Assembly: GCF_900102495.1 (NCBI RefSeq)
Contig: NZ_FMVQ01000001.1
Location: 186,001 to 250,000 of the forward strand
DNA length: 64,000 nt
From: Nitrosospira sp. Nl5
Lineage (GTDB): Bacteria > Pseudomonadota > Gammaproteobacteria > Burkholderiales > Nitrosomonadaceae
Direction: 5' to 3'
Positions within the stretch are counted from its first letter, which is position 1; each line of letters opens with the position of its first letter. Below the pieces are notes generated by a model. It was not told where the DNA came from, searched no databases, and was given only the letters and a program-made list of their open reading frames with translations. Positions 35,301 to 44,518 of this stretch are shown here, in pieces. Made by a program: the position numbers and the translations under genes.

Positions 35301-36487
35301 TGGACACTCTGGTGTTTACGGCCCCGCACGAGCCCGTACCCAGGGACCGCTTGCTCAAAAACCCGGGACGTCCAACCGATCCGGCCAGCTCGGGGGTATC
35401 GGGTATCATGAATTTCATAGGCGAGCATGGTATTCCGGGCTTCACATCCCCGCAACGGCCACCGCCCGGGGATCACTCGCTTGAAAACCTGAAGCTCCCA
35501 TCAGGGCCCGGCAGCCTTCGGATATCAGGTACGATGAACCTTGTAGGTGAGCATGGCAATCTGGAAATCACGGCCAGCCGCGTGCCGTTGGCGCAGCGGC
35601 CGGATCGCTGGATTATCGCTTCCGGAAGCGGCCGTGCCAGCCTGGAGGAAAACGTGCTGACCTTGGAAGGTAAACTTGTCGCAGATGCCGGTTTGATTGC
35701 CCAGCCTCCTGCCGGCCGTCCACAGATGCCAGACGACGTCGTCGTTATCGGGCGAAAGCCGCCCGATCGGAAAGGGCCGCGGATTGACGTGGAAGCCACT
35801 CTGGATCTGGGCGAGCAATTCTATATTCGGGCCTCAGGCCTGGAAGGACAGCTGGCTGGCCAGTTGCGCCTGCGCGGTGAGCCGGGGCAACAACTGCGCG
35901 CCATCGGCACTATCATCGCCCGTAACGCAAATTTTGACGCATACGGGCAGCGCCTGGCGGTGGAACGCGGAATCGTGAATTTCCAGGGCACCATCGACGA
36001 TCCTGGGTTGAATGTGCTTGCCATGCGCAGGGGCTTGCCGGTAGAAGCTGGGGTCGAGGTGACCGGCAGCGTACGCCAGCCAAAAATCCGGCTGGTGTCC
36101 ACTCCCCACGTGCCTGATCTGGAGAAACTTTCGTGGATTGCGCTGGGCCGCCCTTCGGATGGCAGGGCCGATTCATCGATGCTGCTTGCAGCAGCGGGAG
36201 CTATCCTGGGTGGTCAATCCGGCGGCATCACGGATAAAATCAGCCAGGCCCTCGGTGTGGATGAGCTATCCATACGGCAGTCCAGAACCGGCGACGCCTT
36301 GATAGGGCAGATCGGCGTCGTCGGCAAACGCCTTTCTGACCGGGCCTATATCAGCTACGAGCAGTATTTGACAGCGGCGTCCGGCGTGACCAAGCTCACC
36401 TATACCCTGACTCCCAAAATCACTGTTCTCACGCGGGCTGGGATGGATAATGCGATAGATGTGCTTTATACTTTGCGTTTCGACTGA
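32396..36487 (+). CDS. tamB: Translocation and assembly module subunit TamB
   Basis: The 1363-residue protein has one N-terminal membrane anchor (about 22-42) and a very long beta-strand-rich body of the AsmA/TamB type. It ends in the DUF490/TamB domain (about 1030-1363; LERGIVNFQGTIDDPGLNVLAMR, VTGSVRQPKIRLVS, LSWIALGRPSDG, LSDRAYISYEQYL). Such proteins form hydrophobic grooves bridging the periplasm. It is about 100 residues longer than E. coli TamB, partly from an in-frame internal duplication near residues 1003-1060. It is in an operon with tamA. Confidence 0.93.
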   Translation: MENQDKTFSVTKWRWRWRRPAWLIAILIAIITGTGVWLATSNSGLRSLGSVVSHFSGGTLSFEGLDGTLSGSIHAKGMRFASDDLLIIARDIQLDWRPSALRSGRLEIMALEAQEVEMVSPPSPQPEPLPVSLELPVQVFLHKLDIGTLRVTHEEAGAPVFTATELTARLESDGRTHHLSDLSARLDFGRLAASGRIDGTSPFNLNAQAELAGLDIGGLELPETPGARISAAITGSLAQLDIRANGNGAGLTGDGEAWLRPYDPILVAALRLSVNGLDPHVFSLDAPTANLALQADLRETAPGQLEGSVTVENSASMPLDQGGLPLRRVRAHPVLSAELFQLKDLTLIATGGGTIAGNVAWQRQEARGSADLTVSRIDPASLDTRLRAASLSGKVEISGGAKGQQAVLALRDKALHVNVSATRTDDIVTLNTMHLSHGRSALTGHGKLGLTGQWPFLFEGRLQHFDFSAFAQTPRTDLNATLELAGELEPAGVRTAGGTAGTARFKMENSRVAGQPVSGDGHIKVADLERATRQGSGEIELRLGANHLIVQGGFGRKGDRLRLELAAPVLAQAGHGFSGSLSAQATLDSGPLESSKAGRFNWPDMILNAKGHELTFPGDHKLGDFAIDGILRDDAIALKVTAAQYRTTTTTHLRTLQLEVKGSTARHELRTIAHLNEDLSLTLRAGGELKKAPRKLWDWKQWQGAQWLGEISGLSVTGQLPFHLTGAAPMDISAKQVSLDSAALAVAGGSVKIGRTEWTPQKWSSTGSFTGIRLRPGVEMAKQGGEGEKEGENKEALRLGGEWNISSGAQLVGSLNVMREGGDWVLPGNAPLPLGLQTLQLAAHAADGRLKGELKAQGKRLGVVNASVTTPMAKSPGSIMDWTVLPSAALAGELSISLGDISWIGPVINNNTRSGGRMALQAQVIGTFGTPRLKGQIRGDDLAIALLDQGVRLEQGTLAARFDQESLHMDTLVFTAPHEPVPRDRLLKNPGRPTDPASSGVSGIMNFIGEHGIPGFTSPQRPPPGDHSLENLKLPSGPGSLRISGTMNLVGEHGNLEITASRVPLAQRPDRWIIASGSGRASLEENVLTLEGKLVADAGLIAQPPAGRPQMPDDVVVIGRKPPDRKGPRIDVEATLDLGEQFYIRASGLEGQLAGQLRLRGEPGQQLRAIGTIIARNANFDAYGQRLAVERGIVNFQGTIDDPGLNVLAMRRGLPVEAGVEVTGSVRQPKIRLVSTPHVPDLEKLSWIALGRPSDGRADSSMLLAAAGAILGGQSGGITDKISQALGVDELSIRQSRTGDALIGQIGVVGKRLSDRAYISYEQYLTAASGVTKLTYTLTPKITVLTRAGMDNAIDVLYTLRFD

Positions 36488-36546
36488 GCGCTTTTGCAAA
36501 GTTGAAATTCTTCCTTCTTCCGAATCAACCACTCATCGGAGGAAAT

Positions 36547-37179
36547 ATGGCAACAACTGATCAGATTGTTGACACCGCGGTTGAGCTCGGCGAGCGGACG
36601 TCGTGGGAAGCCGTGCGTCTTCACGATGTGGCGGCTGCGCTAGGCATTACCCTCGAAGACGTGCGCGCGCATTTCCGCGAAAAAGAGGATATCGTTGATG
36701 CCTGGTTCGAGCGTGCCGATAGCGCTATGCTCAGGGCCGCGCAAGCTTCCAATTTTTTCTATCTGGCGCCACGCCAGCGTTTGCACCGGTTGATCATGAC
36801 ATGGCTCGGGGCGCTTTATCCTTACCGCAAGACAACCAGGCAGATGATCTATGGCAAACTGGAGCCGGGACATATCCATATTCAGGTCCCCGGGCTGATG
36901 CGCATCAGCCGGACCGTGCAATGGATGCGTGAGGCCGCGGGCCGGGATGCGACGTATGTGCGGCGTGCGCTCGAAGAAACCGGATTGACGACAATTTACC
37001 TGGCGGCATTTTTCCACTGGATGAACGATAATTCGTCGGGTTCGACCAGAACCAGCCGATTCCTTGAAGGGTGCCTTAAAGTCGCCGGAAGCCTGGATCG
37101 CGTCGTATTTACCCGCCGTGGCGCTGCCAAAAGCGGGAGCAGCGGCGCGGGCAGTGAAAAAGCACCGCAGACTATTTGA
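36547..37179 (+). CDS. TetR-family-like regulator
   Basis: The 210-residue product begins with a TetR-type helix-turn-helix (residues about 4-50: TSWEAVRLHDVAAALGITLEDVRAHFREKEDIVDAWF). A helical ligand domain follows, with a possible hydrophobic interface helix (TIYLAAFFHWMND). Its C-terminal part has some resemblance to COQ9-like proteins, so a role in quinone or lipid binding is an alternative. ATG 36547 has a clear ribosome site (GGAGGAAAT). It follows tamB by 59 bases and may be co-transcribed. Confidence 0.7.
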   Translation: MATTDQIVDTAVELGERTSWEAVRLHDVAAALGITLEDVRAHFREKEDIVDAWFERADSAMLRAAQASNFFYLAPRQRLHRLIMTWLGALYPYRKTTRQMIYGKLEPGHIHIQVPGLMRISRTVQWMREAAGRDATYVRRALEETGLTTIYLAAFFHWMNDNSSGSTRTSRFLEGCLKVAGSLDRVVFTRRGAAKSGSSGAGSEKAPQTI

Positions 37180-37221
37180 GTCTGCAATCCCGCATATTCT
37201 CTCTGTAATCACGCCCGCAGC

Positions 37222-38301
37222 ATGGACACCATCACCCATGCGTTGAGCGGTGCTTTGCTGGCGCGCGCAACCGCTCCGGCAGCGCCAGACCCCGGTGCAT
37301 TGACGCCGCGTGTACGTACGACAGTCGGGTTTGTGGCGGCAGGGTTTCCCGATTGCGATATCCTGTTGCGCCTGTTTGGTTCGCTGACGTATGTGGACCT
37401 GCACCGTGGCGTCACGCACTCGATTATCCTCCTGCCCGCATGGGCGCTGGTGTTGGCATGGCTGCTTTCCCGGTTCTGGTCCCGGCGCTATTCGTGGCGG
37501 GCAATTTACGGTACTGCCGCCCTGGGCATTGGCATCCACATCGCGGGCGACATCTTCACCGCTTACGGCACGATGGTGCTGGCGCCTTTTTCCCACCATC
37601 GTTTCGCTATTCCTTTCATATTTATAATCGACCTGTACTTCACCGCGATTATTGCGATTGGACTACTGGCGGCTGTCATGCTCGGGCCTCAAAGGCGCTA
37701 TCCCGCCATCATCGCCCTGGTGGTTCTGGGATGCTACGTAGGGTTTCAGGGAGTACTCCACTCCCGTGCCATCAACGTGGGAGAGGCTTACGCCCGGACG
37801 CAGGGACTAGTAGAAACAGGTGCCGAAGTTCACGCCATTCCTCAGCCACTATCGCCTTTCAATTGGAAGATTATTGTCGGGCACCGGGACGGCTATTACG
37901 AAGCATTGGTGAATCTGTGGCGCACCCAGAAACAGAAGTTATCCGATCCTGGTAGCGAGGATTTTGGCATATTGGGCATGTGGGGAAGAATCGCCTCCGG
38001 TTATCAGCCCGTTTCGACGGCCACATGGAGATACCATGAGCGATTCGGCGAGACGGAATCTGAAAATGCGCTTGCCCGTGAAGCATGGAGCCAGGATATT
38101 TTTGCTCGTTTTCGCAGGTTTGCGGAATTCCCCATTCTTAATCAAATCGAGTCTACTGGAACCGGTATTTGCGTATCGTTCTGCGACCTGCGCTTTACCG
38201 TACCCTCACTTCCGCCGTCATTGGTATTCGGCATGTGCCGGGACAGTCCTGACAGCCCCTGGTGGCTCGATGAAAAGCGTGGCGCGTTCGGAATGGACTG
38301 A
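37222..38301 (+). CDS. Membrane-bound metal-dependent hydrolase (YdjM/PF04307 type)
   Basis: The 359-residue protein opens with MDTITHALSGALLAR and has the family's metal-site residues in order: H6, the FPDCDILL aspartates, HRGVTHS and HIAGDIFTAYGT. Five to six membrane segments follow in the first 180 residues, then a soluble C-terminal domain. Members resemble phospholipase C-like zinc hydrolases, but their substrates are unknown. It follows the TetR-like gene by 42 bases. Confidence 0.85.
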   Translation: MDTITHALSGALLARATAPAAPDPGALTPRVRTTVGFVAAGFPDCDILLRLFGSLTYVDLHRGVTHSIILLPAWALVLAWLLSRFWSRRYSWRAIYGTAALGIGIHIAGDIFTAYGTMVLAPFSHHRFAIPFIFIIDLYFTAIIAIGLLAAVMLGPQRRYPAIIALVVLGCYVGFQGVLHSRAINVGEAYARTQGLVETGAEVHAIPQPLSPFNWKIIVGHRDGYYEALVNLWRTQKQKLSDPGSEDFGILGMWGRIASGYQPVSTATWRYHERFGETESENALAREAWSQDIFARFRRFAEFPILNQIESTGTGICVSFCDLRFTVPSLPPSLVFGMCRDSPDSPWWLDEKRGAFGMD

Positions 38302-38473
38302 TAAGGGAGGATTCCGGATAAGGTGATAAGGTCCTGTGTGCAGTGTTCAATTTGAATTAAAGACCAAAATGGGCGTGTACGTTTTCCGGGGAATGCCGCC
38401 GCAGTCGTCGCGTTGTGAAGATGCAGGGCTTCAACCCTGGTTAGAGCGTAAGTTTTTTCCAACAGGGCAAGAG

Positions 38474-39328
38474 ATGAATGTTTATATTCTTTATAGCGTC
38501 ACCGCACTTGGGGTCTTGCTGTCTCTTTTTTCAATACTTTTCATTCTTCTCGGGAAGTCCGTCGTCGGGACGGAACGAAGCTCGCAGACGCTTAAGCTTG
38601 GCGGTATCGAAGCCCGGACCAATTCGGTTATGGCGCTTCTCATTGTCTCGGTCGTGACAGCGGTACTCCCTTTGTGCCTGGAATTTTATCTCATACTTAC
38701 CGGTGTGATTAGTGTGGTCCGGCAATCTCCTGAAGCAACGCCGATTTCTGAAGTCATCCCGATGCCCGGAATAATCACTCCCGCTCTTAATACAACAATT
38801 AGCGGAAGGATATGCGAGGCATTAAAAGGCAAGTACAGGCTTCATTCCGATTATGTTTTTAGCGAAGGGGCGGGGACGAGGTTAACGGCTAAACGGGCTT
38901 CCTGGAATGCAAAGGATTGCGAACCTTCAAAAGAAGCTGGTAATTTTGTTTTAAAAGGCGAAGAAAGTACGGATTATGATATCGAAGTTTTCATCAAGGA
39001 CAAAAACGAACGGGCGGCCACGGGGACGTATACCTATTCGTCGGAAGTTCTTATCGGCGCAAGTGGAAGGCTAATCAGCCGTGTTTTCGAAATTGCCAAA
39101 GATCCGCCAGGATTGGAGAGATATCACATTGACCTGAAAAAAAACGATTTGATTAAGGATCAAAGCGATATCGACAAAAAAATTAAAACCGCCCTGGAGA
39201 TTCGGGACAAGAAGTATGAAGGAGTGACAGCAAGATATTGCACTCCGGCTCTTAGTACAACCGCTGGCAGGACGGTATTTGTTTTCATTTGTGAAGGTTA
39301 TACCAGGGTTATGGTGGAATTATATTAA
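38474..39328 (+). CDS. Unrecognised protein with two N-terminal membrane segments
   Basis: The 284-residue product from ATG 38474 (preceded by CAAGAG) has membrane segments at about 4-27 and 50-80. A soluble C-terminal domain of about 190 residues follows, rich in lysine and in short charged strands, with four cysteines (ICEALKG, KDCEPSK, RYCTP, FICEG). The base composition is lower in GC than its neighbours, suggesting recent acquisition or relaxed selection. No family is recognised. An upstream in-frame extension to 38336 lacks a ribosome site. Confidence 0.65.
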   Translation: MNVYILYSVTALGVLLSLFSILFILLGKSVVGTERSSQTLKLGGIEARTNSVMALLIVSVVTAVLPLCLEFYLILTGVISVVRQSPEATPISEVIPMPGIITPALNTTISGRICEALKGKYRLHSDYVFSEGAGTRLTAKRASWNAKDCEPSKEAGNFVLKGEESTDYDIEVFIKDKNERAATGTYTYSSEVLIGASGRLISRVFEIAKDPPGLERYHIDLKKNDLIKDQSDIDKKIKTALEIRDKKYEGVTARYCTPALSTTAGRTVFVFICEGYTRVMVELY

Positions 39329-39656
39329 ATATCGGGATTATGGGAGATCAGGATATGGGCAAATTTTCAGACGGCAGGCAGTTTCATAATTCGCCCATAG
39401 AAGAAAGAAATTTTGCAGGATATAGCATCAATGTTCACTGGTTCCTGGCGAATATGCTGCGATTCCGGAAACAGGAGCCTGGTTATTTTTGATACATATC
39501 TTTCAGAGAAAAATTTAGGGTAGGGAAAGCTGCGAATACTGCTATTCTCCGTATGGGCTTTTATCATTTGTTTTTTTTGCCCCCCAGCAGATTTTTCATA
39601 GTCCTGTGATGGGAGTTTTGCATTGCCCGCTGTTTTTTTAATTTAAAGGAAAATCC
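39329..39656. other. Gene-free AT-rich stretch upstream of the ComEA-like gene
   Basis: The 328 bp contain no credible ORF. An AAAGGAAAA ribosome site lies directly before the next gene. I see T-rich tracts (TTGTTTTTTTTGCCCCCCAG, about 39568-39588) but no clear hairpin before them and no recognisable promoter. Confidence 0.35.
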
Positions 39657-39956
39657 ATGAAAAAGTTATTTATTACTCTTGTCACAATGTTAGCGTTTCC
39701 CGGCGCAGTCAGCGCAGCCGTTAACATCAATACCGCTACCCAGGCTGAGCTTCAGACTATCAACGGCATCAATGCCGCCAAAGCCAAGGCGATCATTGAC
39801 TATCGCACCAAAGCCGGCGCGTTCAGGTCGACGGACGAGCTGGAAAACGTCGAAGGCATCAGTCCCACGACTGTGGATATGAATGAGATCCGCAGGGAGG
39901 TTTCGATTACCGGCCCCACGGTCATCAAGAAAGAAGGCAAGCCCGCGTCCAAGTAA
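39657..39956 (+). CDS. ComEA-like helix-hairpin-helix protein
   Basis: The 99-residue product has a signal peptide (residues 1-20, cleavage near SAAVN) and a helix-hairpin-helix domain: VNINTATQAELQTINGINAAKAKAIIDYRTKAGAF, with a second hairpin around VEGISPTTV. This is the pattern of ComEA proteins, which bind incoming DNA in the periplasm during transformation. Members of this short secreted type also occur in species not known to be competent, so the role is not certain. A terminator follows. Confidence 0.88.
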   Translation: MKKLFITLVTMLAFPGAVSAAVNINTATQAELQTINGINAAKAKAIIDYRTKAGAFRSTDELENVEGISPTTVDMNEIRREVSITGPTVIKKEGKPASK

Positions 39957-40036
39957 GGGAAAAAGCGCGGCTACCAAAAAAATCAAGGGCCCCAAAAGTG
40001 TAAAGTGGAAGGCAATGACCGCAATGCCGCCTGACA

Positions 40037-40063
40037 AACCCCGGTTCATCCGGGGTTTTGTTT
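40037..40063 (+). terminator. Rho-independent terminator after the ComEA-like gene
   Basis: AACCCCGG-TTCAT-CCGGGGTT forms an 8-bp perfect stem with a 5-base loop followed by TTGTTT. Confidence 0.85.
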
Positions 40064-40250
40064 ATCTGGTTTGTCGCCTTGAGGGAACTTGGTGAGGAAA
40101 CAATGATCAGACCAGCTTGGAGTAACGCACCCGACGTTACCTTGATCTTTCTCCCTTACCTTGGCAGGTTGGATTTTTTAGCAACCGAGTGTTGCCACGA
40201 TCCGAGGGTTCCCGCCCGGCGCAATGTGATGCGGGCGTCCTTCTGCGATC

Positions 40251-40259
40251 TGATATAAT
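40251..40259 (+). promoter_or_regulatory. Extended -10 promoter element for typA
   Basis: TGATATAAT matches the extended -10 consensus (TGnTATAAT) exactly, 34 bases before the typA start. I see no good -35, which extended -10 promoters do not require. Confidence 0.6.
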
Positions 40260-40293
40260 GCTGCCCTTTTGCCGTTCCGGCTGAGGATTTCCC

Positions 40294-42108
40294 ATGTCAC
40301 GTTCCATTCGCAATATCGCTATCATCGCCCACGTCGATCACGGGAAGACCACCTTGGTGGATAAGCTGCTGCATCAGGCGGGTTCTTTCGCCGCGCACCA
40401 GCATATCGCGGAGCGGGTGATGGATTCCAGCGATATCGAGCGCGAACGCGGCATTACCATACTCGCAAAAAACTGCGCGGTGGATTACGAAGGGGTGCAT
40501 ATCAATATCGTGGATACCCCGGGCCATGCCGACTTCGGGGGCGAGGTGGAACGCGTGCTGTCCATGGTTGACGGCGTATTGCTTCTGGTGGATGCAGTCG
40601 AAGGTCCGATGCCGCAGACACGCTTCGTCACCAAGAAAGCGCTGGCGCTGGGGCTGCGTCCCATCGTGGTGGTCAACAAGGTCGACCGCCCGGGCGCGCG
40701 TCCCGACTGGGTGGTAAATCATACCTTCGACTTGTTCGACAAGCTCGGCGCCAATGAAGAACAACTGGATTTTCCGGTGGTGTATGCCTCGGCGCTCAAC
40801 GGCTACGCCATGATGGATTTGAAACAGCCCAGTACTGACATGCGTCCGCTGTTCGACACCATACTCAAGCACGTTCACGCGCCCGTCGGCAACTCCGACG
40901 AGCCACTGCAACTGCAGATCGCAGCACTGGATTATTCCAGTTTTGTCGGGCGCATCGGTATTGGACGTATCAGCCGTGGCCGGCTCAAGCCTAACCAGGA
41001 CGTGATGGTGCTGGCAGGGGATAGCGCTCCGAAGAAAGCCAGGGTCAATCAAGTATTGGGATTTCGGGGCATCGAGCGAGTGCAGCTGGATGAAGCGCTG
41101 GTGGGCGACATTGTTCTGATCAACGGTATTGAAGAACTCAGTATCGGCGTGACGCTGGCCGATATCAACCAGCCTGAAGCGCTGCCGATGCACGCCGTGG
41201 ATGAACCGACGCTGACAATGAATTTTCAGGTGAATACATCACCTTTTGCCGGGAAGGAGGGCAAGTTTGTCACCAGCCGGCAGTTGCGCGAGCGCCTCGA
41301 AAAAGAGCTGCTGACCAATGTTGCGATGAAGCTGGAGGATACCGGCGACACCGATTCATTTCTGGTTTCCGGGCGCGGGGAATTGCATCTCACCATTTTG
41401 CTTGAAAGCATGCGGCGCGAAGGCTATGAGCTTGCGGTATCGCGCCCGCACGTGGTGATCCGAGAGATTGACGGCGTCAAGTGCGAGCCGTTCGAAATGC
41501 TCACGGTGGACGTGGAAGAGAGTCATCAAGGCGCGGTAATGGAGGCGCTGGGCGTGCGCCGTGGCGATTTGCAGGATATGGTGTCTGATGAGCGCGGGCG
41601 GGTAAGGCTGGATTACCGTATCCCCGCGCGCGGCTTGATCGGCTTTCAGTCCGATTTCATGACCATGACGCGCGGCACGGGTCTCATGAGCCACGTATTC
41701 GACGAATACGCACCCATGCGGCCGGAAATCGCGGCGCGCAGGAATGGCGTGCTGATCTCCGCCGAGCAGGGTGAAGCGGTCGCCTACGCCCTGTGGAAAT
41801 TGCAGGAGCGCGGACGCATGTTCGTCAGCCCCGGCGACCGCCTCTATGAAGGAATGGTGATCGGTATCCACAGCCGCGATAATGATCTGGTGGTAAACCC
41901 GATCAAGGGCAAGCAGCTCACCAACGTACGCGCCTCGGGAACCGATGAAGCCGTGACCCTGACACCGCCAATTCAGCTCACGCTCGAATCCGCAATCGAG
42001 TTCATTGCTGACGATGAGCTGGTGGAGATCACCCCAAAAACCATTCGTGTCCGCAAGCGTTTCCTGCAGGAACACGAACGCAAGAAAGCCTCGCGTGCCG
42101 CTGCGTAA
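40294..42108 (+). CDS. typA: GTP-binding protein TypA/BipA
   Basis: The 604-residue protein is a ribosome-associated translational GTPase. G motifs are AHVDHGKTT (G1), GIT (G2), [13 protein letters not shown] (G3) and [12 protein letters not shown] (G4). EF-G-like domains follow, with the [21 protein letters not shown] and [30 protein letters not shown] segments that distinguish TypA from LepA and EF-G. BipA acts in 50S subunit assembly, especially at low temperature. It is a single gene with its own promoter. Confidence 0.96.
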   Translation: MSRSIRNIAIIAHVDHGKTTLVDKLLHQAGSFAAHQHIAERVMDSSDIERERGITILAKNCAVDYEGVHINIVDTPGHADFGGEVERVLSMVDGVLLLVDAVEGPMPQTRFVTKKALALGLRPIVVVNKVDRPGARPDWVVNHTFDLFDKLGANEEQLDFPVVYASALNGYAMMDLKQPSTDMRPLFDTILKHVHAPVGNSDEPLQLQIAALDYSSFVGRIGIGRISRGRLKPNQDVMVLAGDSAPKKARVNQVLGFRGIERVQLDEALVGDIVLINGIEELSIGVTLADINQPEALPMHAVDEPTLTMNFQVNTSPFAGKEGKFVTSRQLRERLEKELLTNVAMKLEDTGDTDSFLVSGRGELHLTILLESMRREGYELAVSRPHVVIREIDGVKCEPFEMLTVDVEESHQGAVMEALGVRRGDLQDMVSDERGRVRLDYRIPARGLIGFQSDFMTMTRGTGLMSHVFDEYAPMRPEIAARRNGVLISAEQGEAVAYALWKLQERGRMFVSPGDRLYEGMVIGIHSRDNDLVVNPIKGKQLTNVRASGTDEAVTLTPPIQLTLESAIEFIADDELVEITPKTIRVRKRFLQEHERKKASRAAA

Positions 42109-42170
42109 CTTTATTTATCTGGGTTAAGGCAGGGCGGGGCGGATTAACCTGATCCGTAGGCGGATTTCCG

Positions 42171-42794
42171 ATGAGCGAAAAAATCCTCTGGTATATCGCC
42201 GACCCGATGTGCTCATGGTGCTGGGGCTTCATGCCGGTAATCGAATCGATCCGGCACGAGTATGGCGGCCGTCTGAAAGTGGAGTTATTGCTGGGTGGTT
42301 TACGGCCGGGGACGAAAGACCCGATGCCTTCGGCGCAACGCGAAGAAATCTTGCGTCATTGGCGGACGGTGCAGCGCACGACAGGGCAACCGTTCGACTT
42401 CGAAGGCGCGATGCCGGAAGGATTCGTTTACGATACCGAACCCGCCAGCCGTGGCGTGGTCGCGGTGTCCATCATCAACCCGAAAGTCATCTTCCCGTTC
42501 TTCAAGGCGGTGCAATCCGCTTTTTATGTCGAACAGCGGGATGTGACAAATGCTGCCGTGCTGGCGCAGTTGGCTGCCGGCGTGGGACTGGAGGCGCAAC
42601 GTTTCCTGCGGGTGTTCGAATCGGATACGGCAAGGAAACGAACCCTTGACCATTTTAACAAAGCGCGCCAGTGGGGGGTACACGGCTTTCCGGCGGTGGT
42701 AATGCAGAATGCGGCAGGTTACACCCCGCTCACCACGGGTTACCGGTCATTTAAGGAACTGCGTCCCCAACTCGACGAGTGGCTGGAAACGTAG
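42171..42794 (+). CDS. DsbA-family (FrnE-like) cytoplasmic oxidoreductase
   Basis: The 207-residue protein has a thioredoxin-fold start (ILWYIADPMCSWCWGF) with the active-site CSWC at residues 14-17. An inserted helical domain follows, then the closing strand with the cis-proline segment GVHGFPAVV. There is no signal peptide, so unlike periplasmic DsbA it should act in the cytoplasm. Substrates are unknown. Confidence 0.85.
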   Translation: MSEKILWYIADPMCSWCWGFMPVIESIRHEYGGRLKVELLLGGLRPGTKDPMPSAQREEILRHWRTVQRTTGQPFDFEGAMPEGFVYDTEPASRGVVAVSIINPKVIFPFFKAVQSAFYVEQRDVTNAAVLAQLAAGVGLEAQRFLRVFESDTARKRTLDHFNKARQWGVHGFPAVVMQNAAGYTPLTTGYRSFKELRPQLDEWLET

Positions 42795-42960
42795 GGGATC
42801 GGCGAGGCCGCGCGTTCCGGATGCAATCCGCAATCCTGCAAAAGTTTCCTGGCGCGCCCGCCCAGCCGAGCAGCACAGTGCGATTGAGCGTTGCTTACGC
42901 TTCATCCACACCGGCACTCTGCCGATGTAGTTCAAAGGCATATTTTCTATTGCGAATGAA

Positions 42961-43626
42961 CTACAGGCCGGTTCCGCCGGACCAGCCAAAACGTTCCAGA
43001 AATTCCTGGAATGCCTCGCTGGCGATGATAAATGCGATAAGGTACGACGTTAAACTTAACAGAACGATTGTAACGATAGATCTCCACGGACTCAGGCTGG
43101 AGTATTGCCGCCACTGGGAGAAAAAATCTGTTTCCCCGGCGATGCCGGGCTGTTTCTGTACATATGACTCCAATTTTGCATGGATATTGCGCCGGGCCTT
43201 ATGCAATGCATCCGAGACGCCTGCGCGATATGTGGAATCGAGAAGATCCAGCCTCTTGGCCTCCATCTCGAAAGAAGGTTCATGTAGCAGTGCTTTACGT
43301 GATACCTCCCGGTAGAAGTCCTGCATCCGCTCCACATACCGGTTATCCGCAAAGACATCGTCAACCGTCCCCTCAATGTTGGAGGCAGCTTCCTTGCTTA
43401 AGGCGGGAGATCCCGGCTTTAGAATTCGCGCCATTTCCTGAACAAACTCGTGTTCCTTCCTGGCGATAAGCTTGAGCCAGATTTGCTCGGCCGCCTGAGG
43501 GGATGGAACGTGAAATTTGGAACCATCGTGGTAGGCATTGTCGTAGAGCTCGTCAACTTCGATTTTCGCCGCGCTTTCACAATCAGCGTCAATTGCCTCA
43601 AGCCTGGTCTTGAGAATATCGGTCAT
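42961..43626 (-). CDS. Unrecognised protein with one C-terminal membrane segment
   Basis: The 221-residue product is helical and highly charged over residues 1-180, with coiled-coil-like stretches and no cysteine pattern. It ends in one membrane segment at about 185-206 (IVTIVLLSLTSYLIAFIIA) followed by a short aromatic tail, the layout of a tail-anchored protein. No family is recognised. It stands alone. Confidence 0.55.
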   Translation of the reverse strand: MTDILKTRLEAIDADCESAAKIEVDELYDNAYHDGSKFHVPSPQAAEQIWLKLIARKEHEFVQEMARILKPGSPALSKEAASNIEGTVDDVFADNRYVERMQDFYREVSRKALLHEPSFEMEAKRLDLLDSTYRAGVSDALHKARRNIHAKLESYVQKQPGIAGETDFFSQWRQYSSLSPWRSIVTIVLLSLTSYLIAFIIASEAFQEFLERFGWSGGTGL

Positions 43627-43879
43627 CGTCGTTCCTGAAGCAATAATTGAATGGTAATCCAGCCGGGATGTTTACAGTGTAGCGTAATTTCCACAGATTC
43701 ACAGGTTACACCCGAGGCGGCCCATGCATTGGGAAATTGCGTTCGCGACTCGACGCATGACGGGAGACGTAGTAGGCTATTTGCAATAGCTGGTGTATGG
43801 GAAGAATTTGGTACAAAATGCCGTAACACCGGGGCGTTTCCGGATGCTCCATAATCAATAGAATCGAGGGGGAAAATAT

Positions 43880-44323
43880 ATGAAGCGCATCGTTCTTCTT
43901 GCTGTTCCTGTTACGCTTGCCGTGATGTTCGCCGCAAACGCCGGTACCCTGGATAATGGAAACTGGTCACCCAGCGGATGCGGCGCGATGCCCGAGGCGC
44001 CGAATGTCAACGCAAGCAGCGTCGATACGCTGAATAAGAGCATCGCCGCGGTCAACGATTGGCAGAAACAACTTCAGACATACGACGAATGCATGATCAA
44101 GGAAGCCAACGCTGATGCCGCGGCCATCTCGAACGCGGCGAACGCCCAACAAGTTCGATACCGTGAGGCGTCCGCAAAAATCAATGCGGAACTGACTGCC
44201 GCGAGTGACAAGTTTAGTAGTGGAGCTACTCCTTCGGGGGTTGGTCCCGGCAATCAGGGCCTTGGCAACCCCTTTGGCAACCCGGGCGGCGGCAATCCAG
44301 GTGCGGGAGGCATGGGCTATTAG
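43880..44323 (+). CDS. Unrecognised secreted protein with Gly/Asn/Pro-rich tail
   Basis: The 147-residue product has a signal peptide (residues 1-21, ending FAANAG), a mature N-terminus with two cysteines (SGCGAMPEAP and YDECMIKE), and a helical Ala/Asn-rich middle. A low-complexity tail of Gly, Asn and Pro repeats follows (NPFGNPGGGNPGAGG). A strong ribosome site (GAGGGGGAAAATAT) precedes ATG 43880. Its function is unknown; it may be a cell-envelope or matrix protein. Confidence 0.6.
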   Translation: MKRIVLLAVPVTLAVMFAANAGTLDNGNWSPSGCGAMPEAPNVNASSVDTLNKSIAAVNDWQKQLQTYDECMIKEANADAAAISNAANAQQVRYREASAKINAELTAASDKFSSGATPSGVGPGNQGLGNPFGNPGGGNPGAGGMGY

Positions 44324-44518
44324 ATGCATGATCTGTTGATCCGGCGAGAAATGCGTGTTCTGTCATTCCGGCTTTGGCCCGGAGTTCTTTCGGATCAGCC
44401 ATCGTGACACCAAGGCTTTCTCCACTATGACATTGCAAATATTTTTCCGTCGGATCGATAGCGCATGTGTGGCCATTGTTCGCGCTGTCGAGCCCGGATT
44501 TGACCGGAAACACATTCA

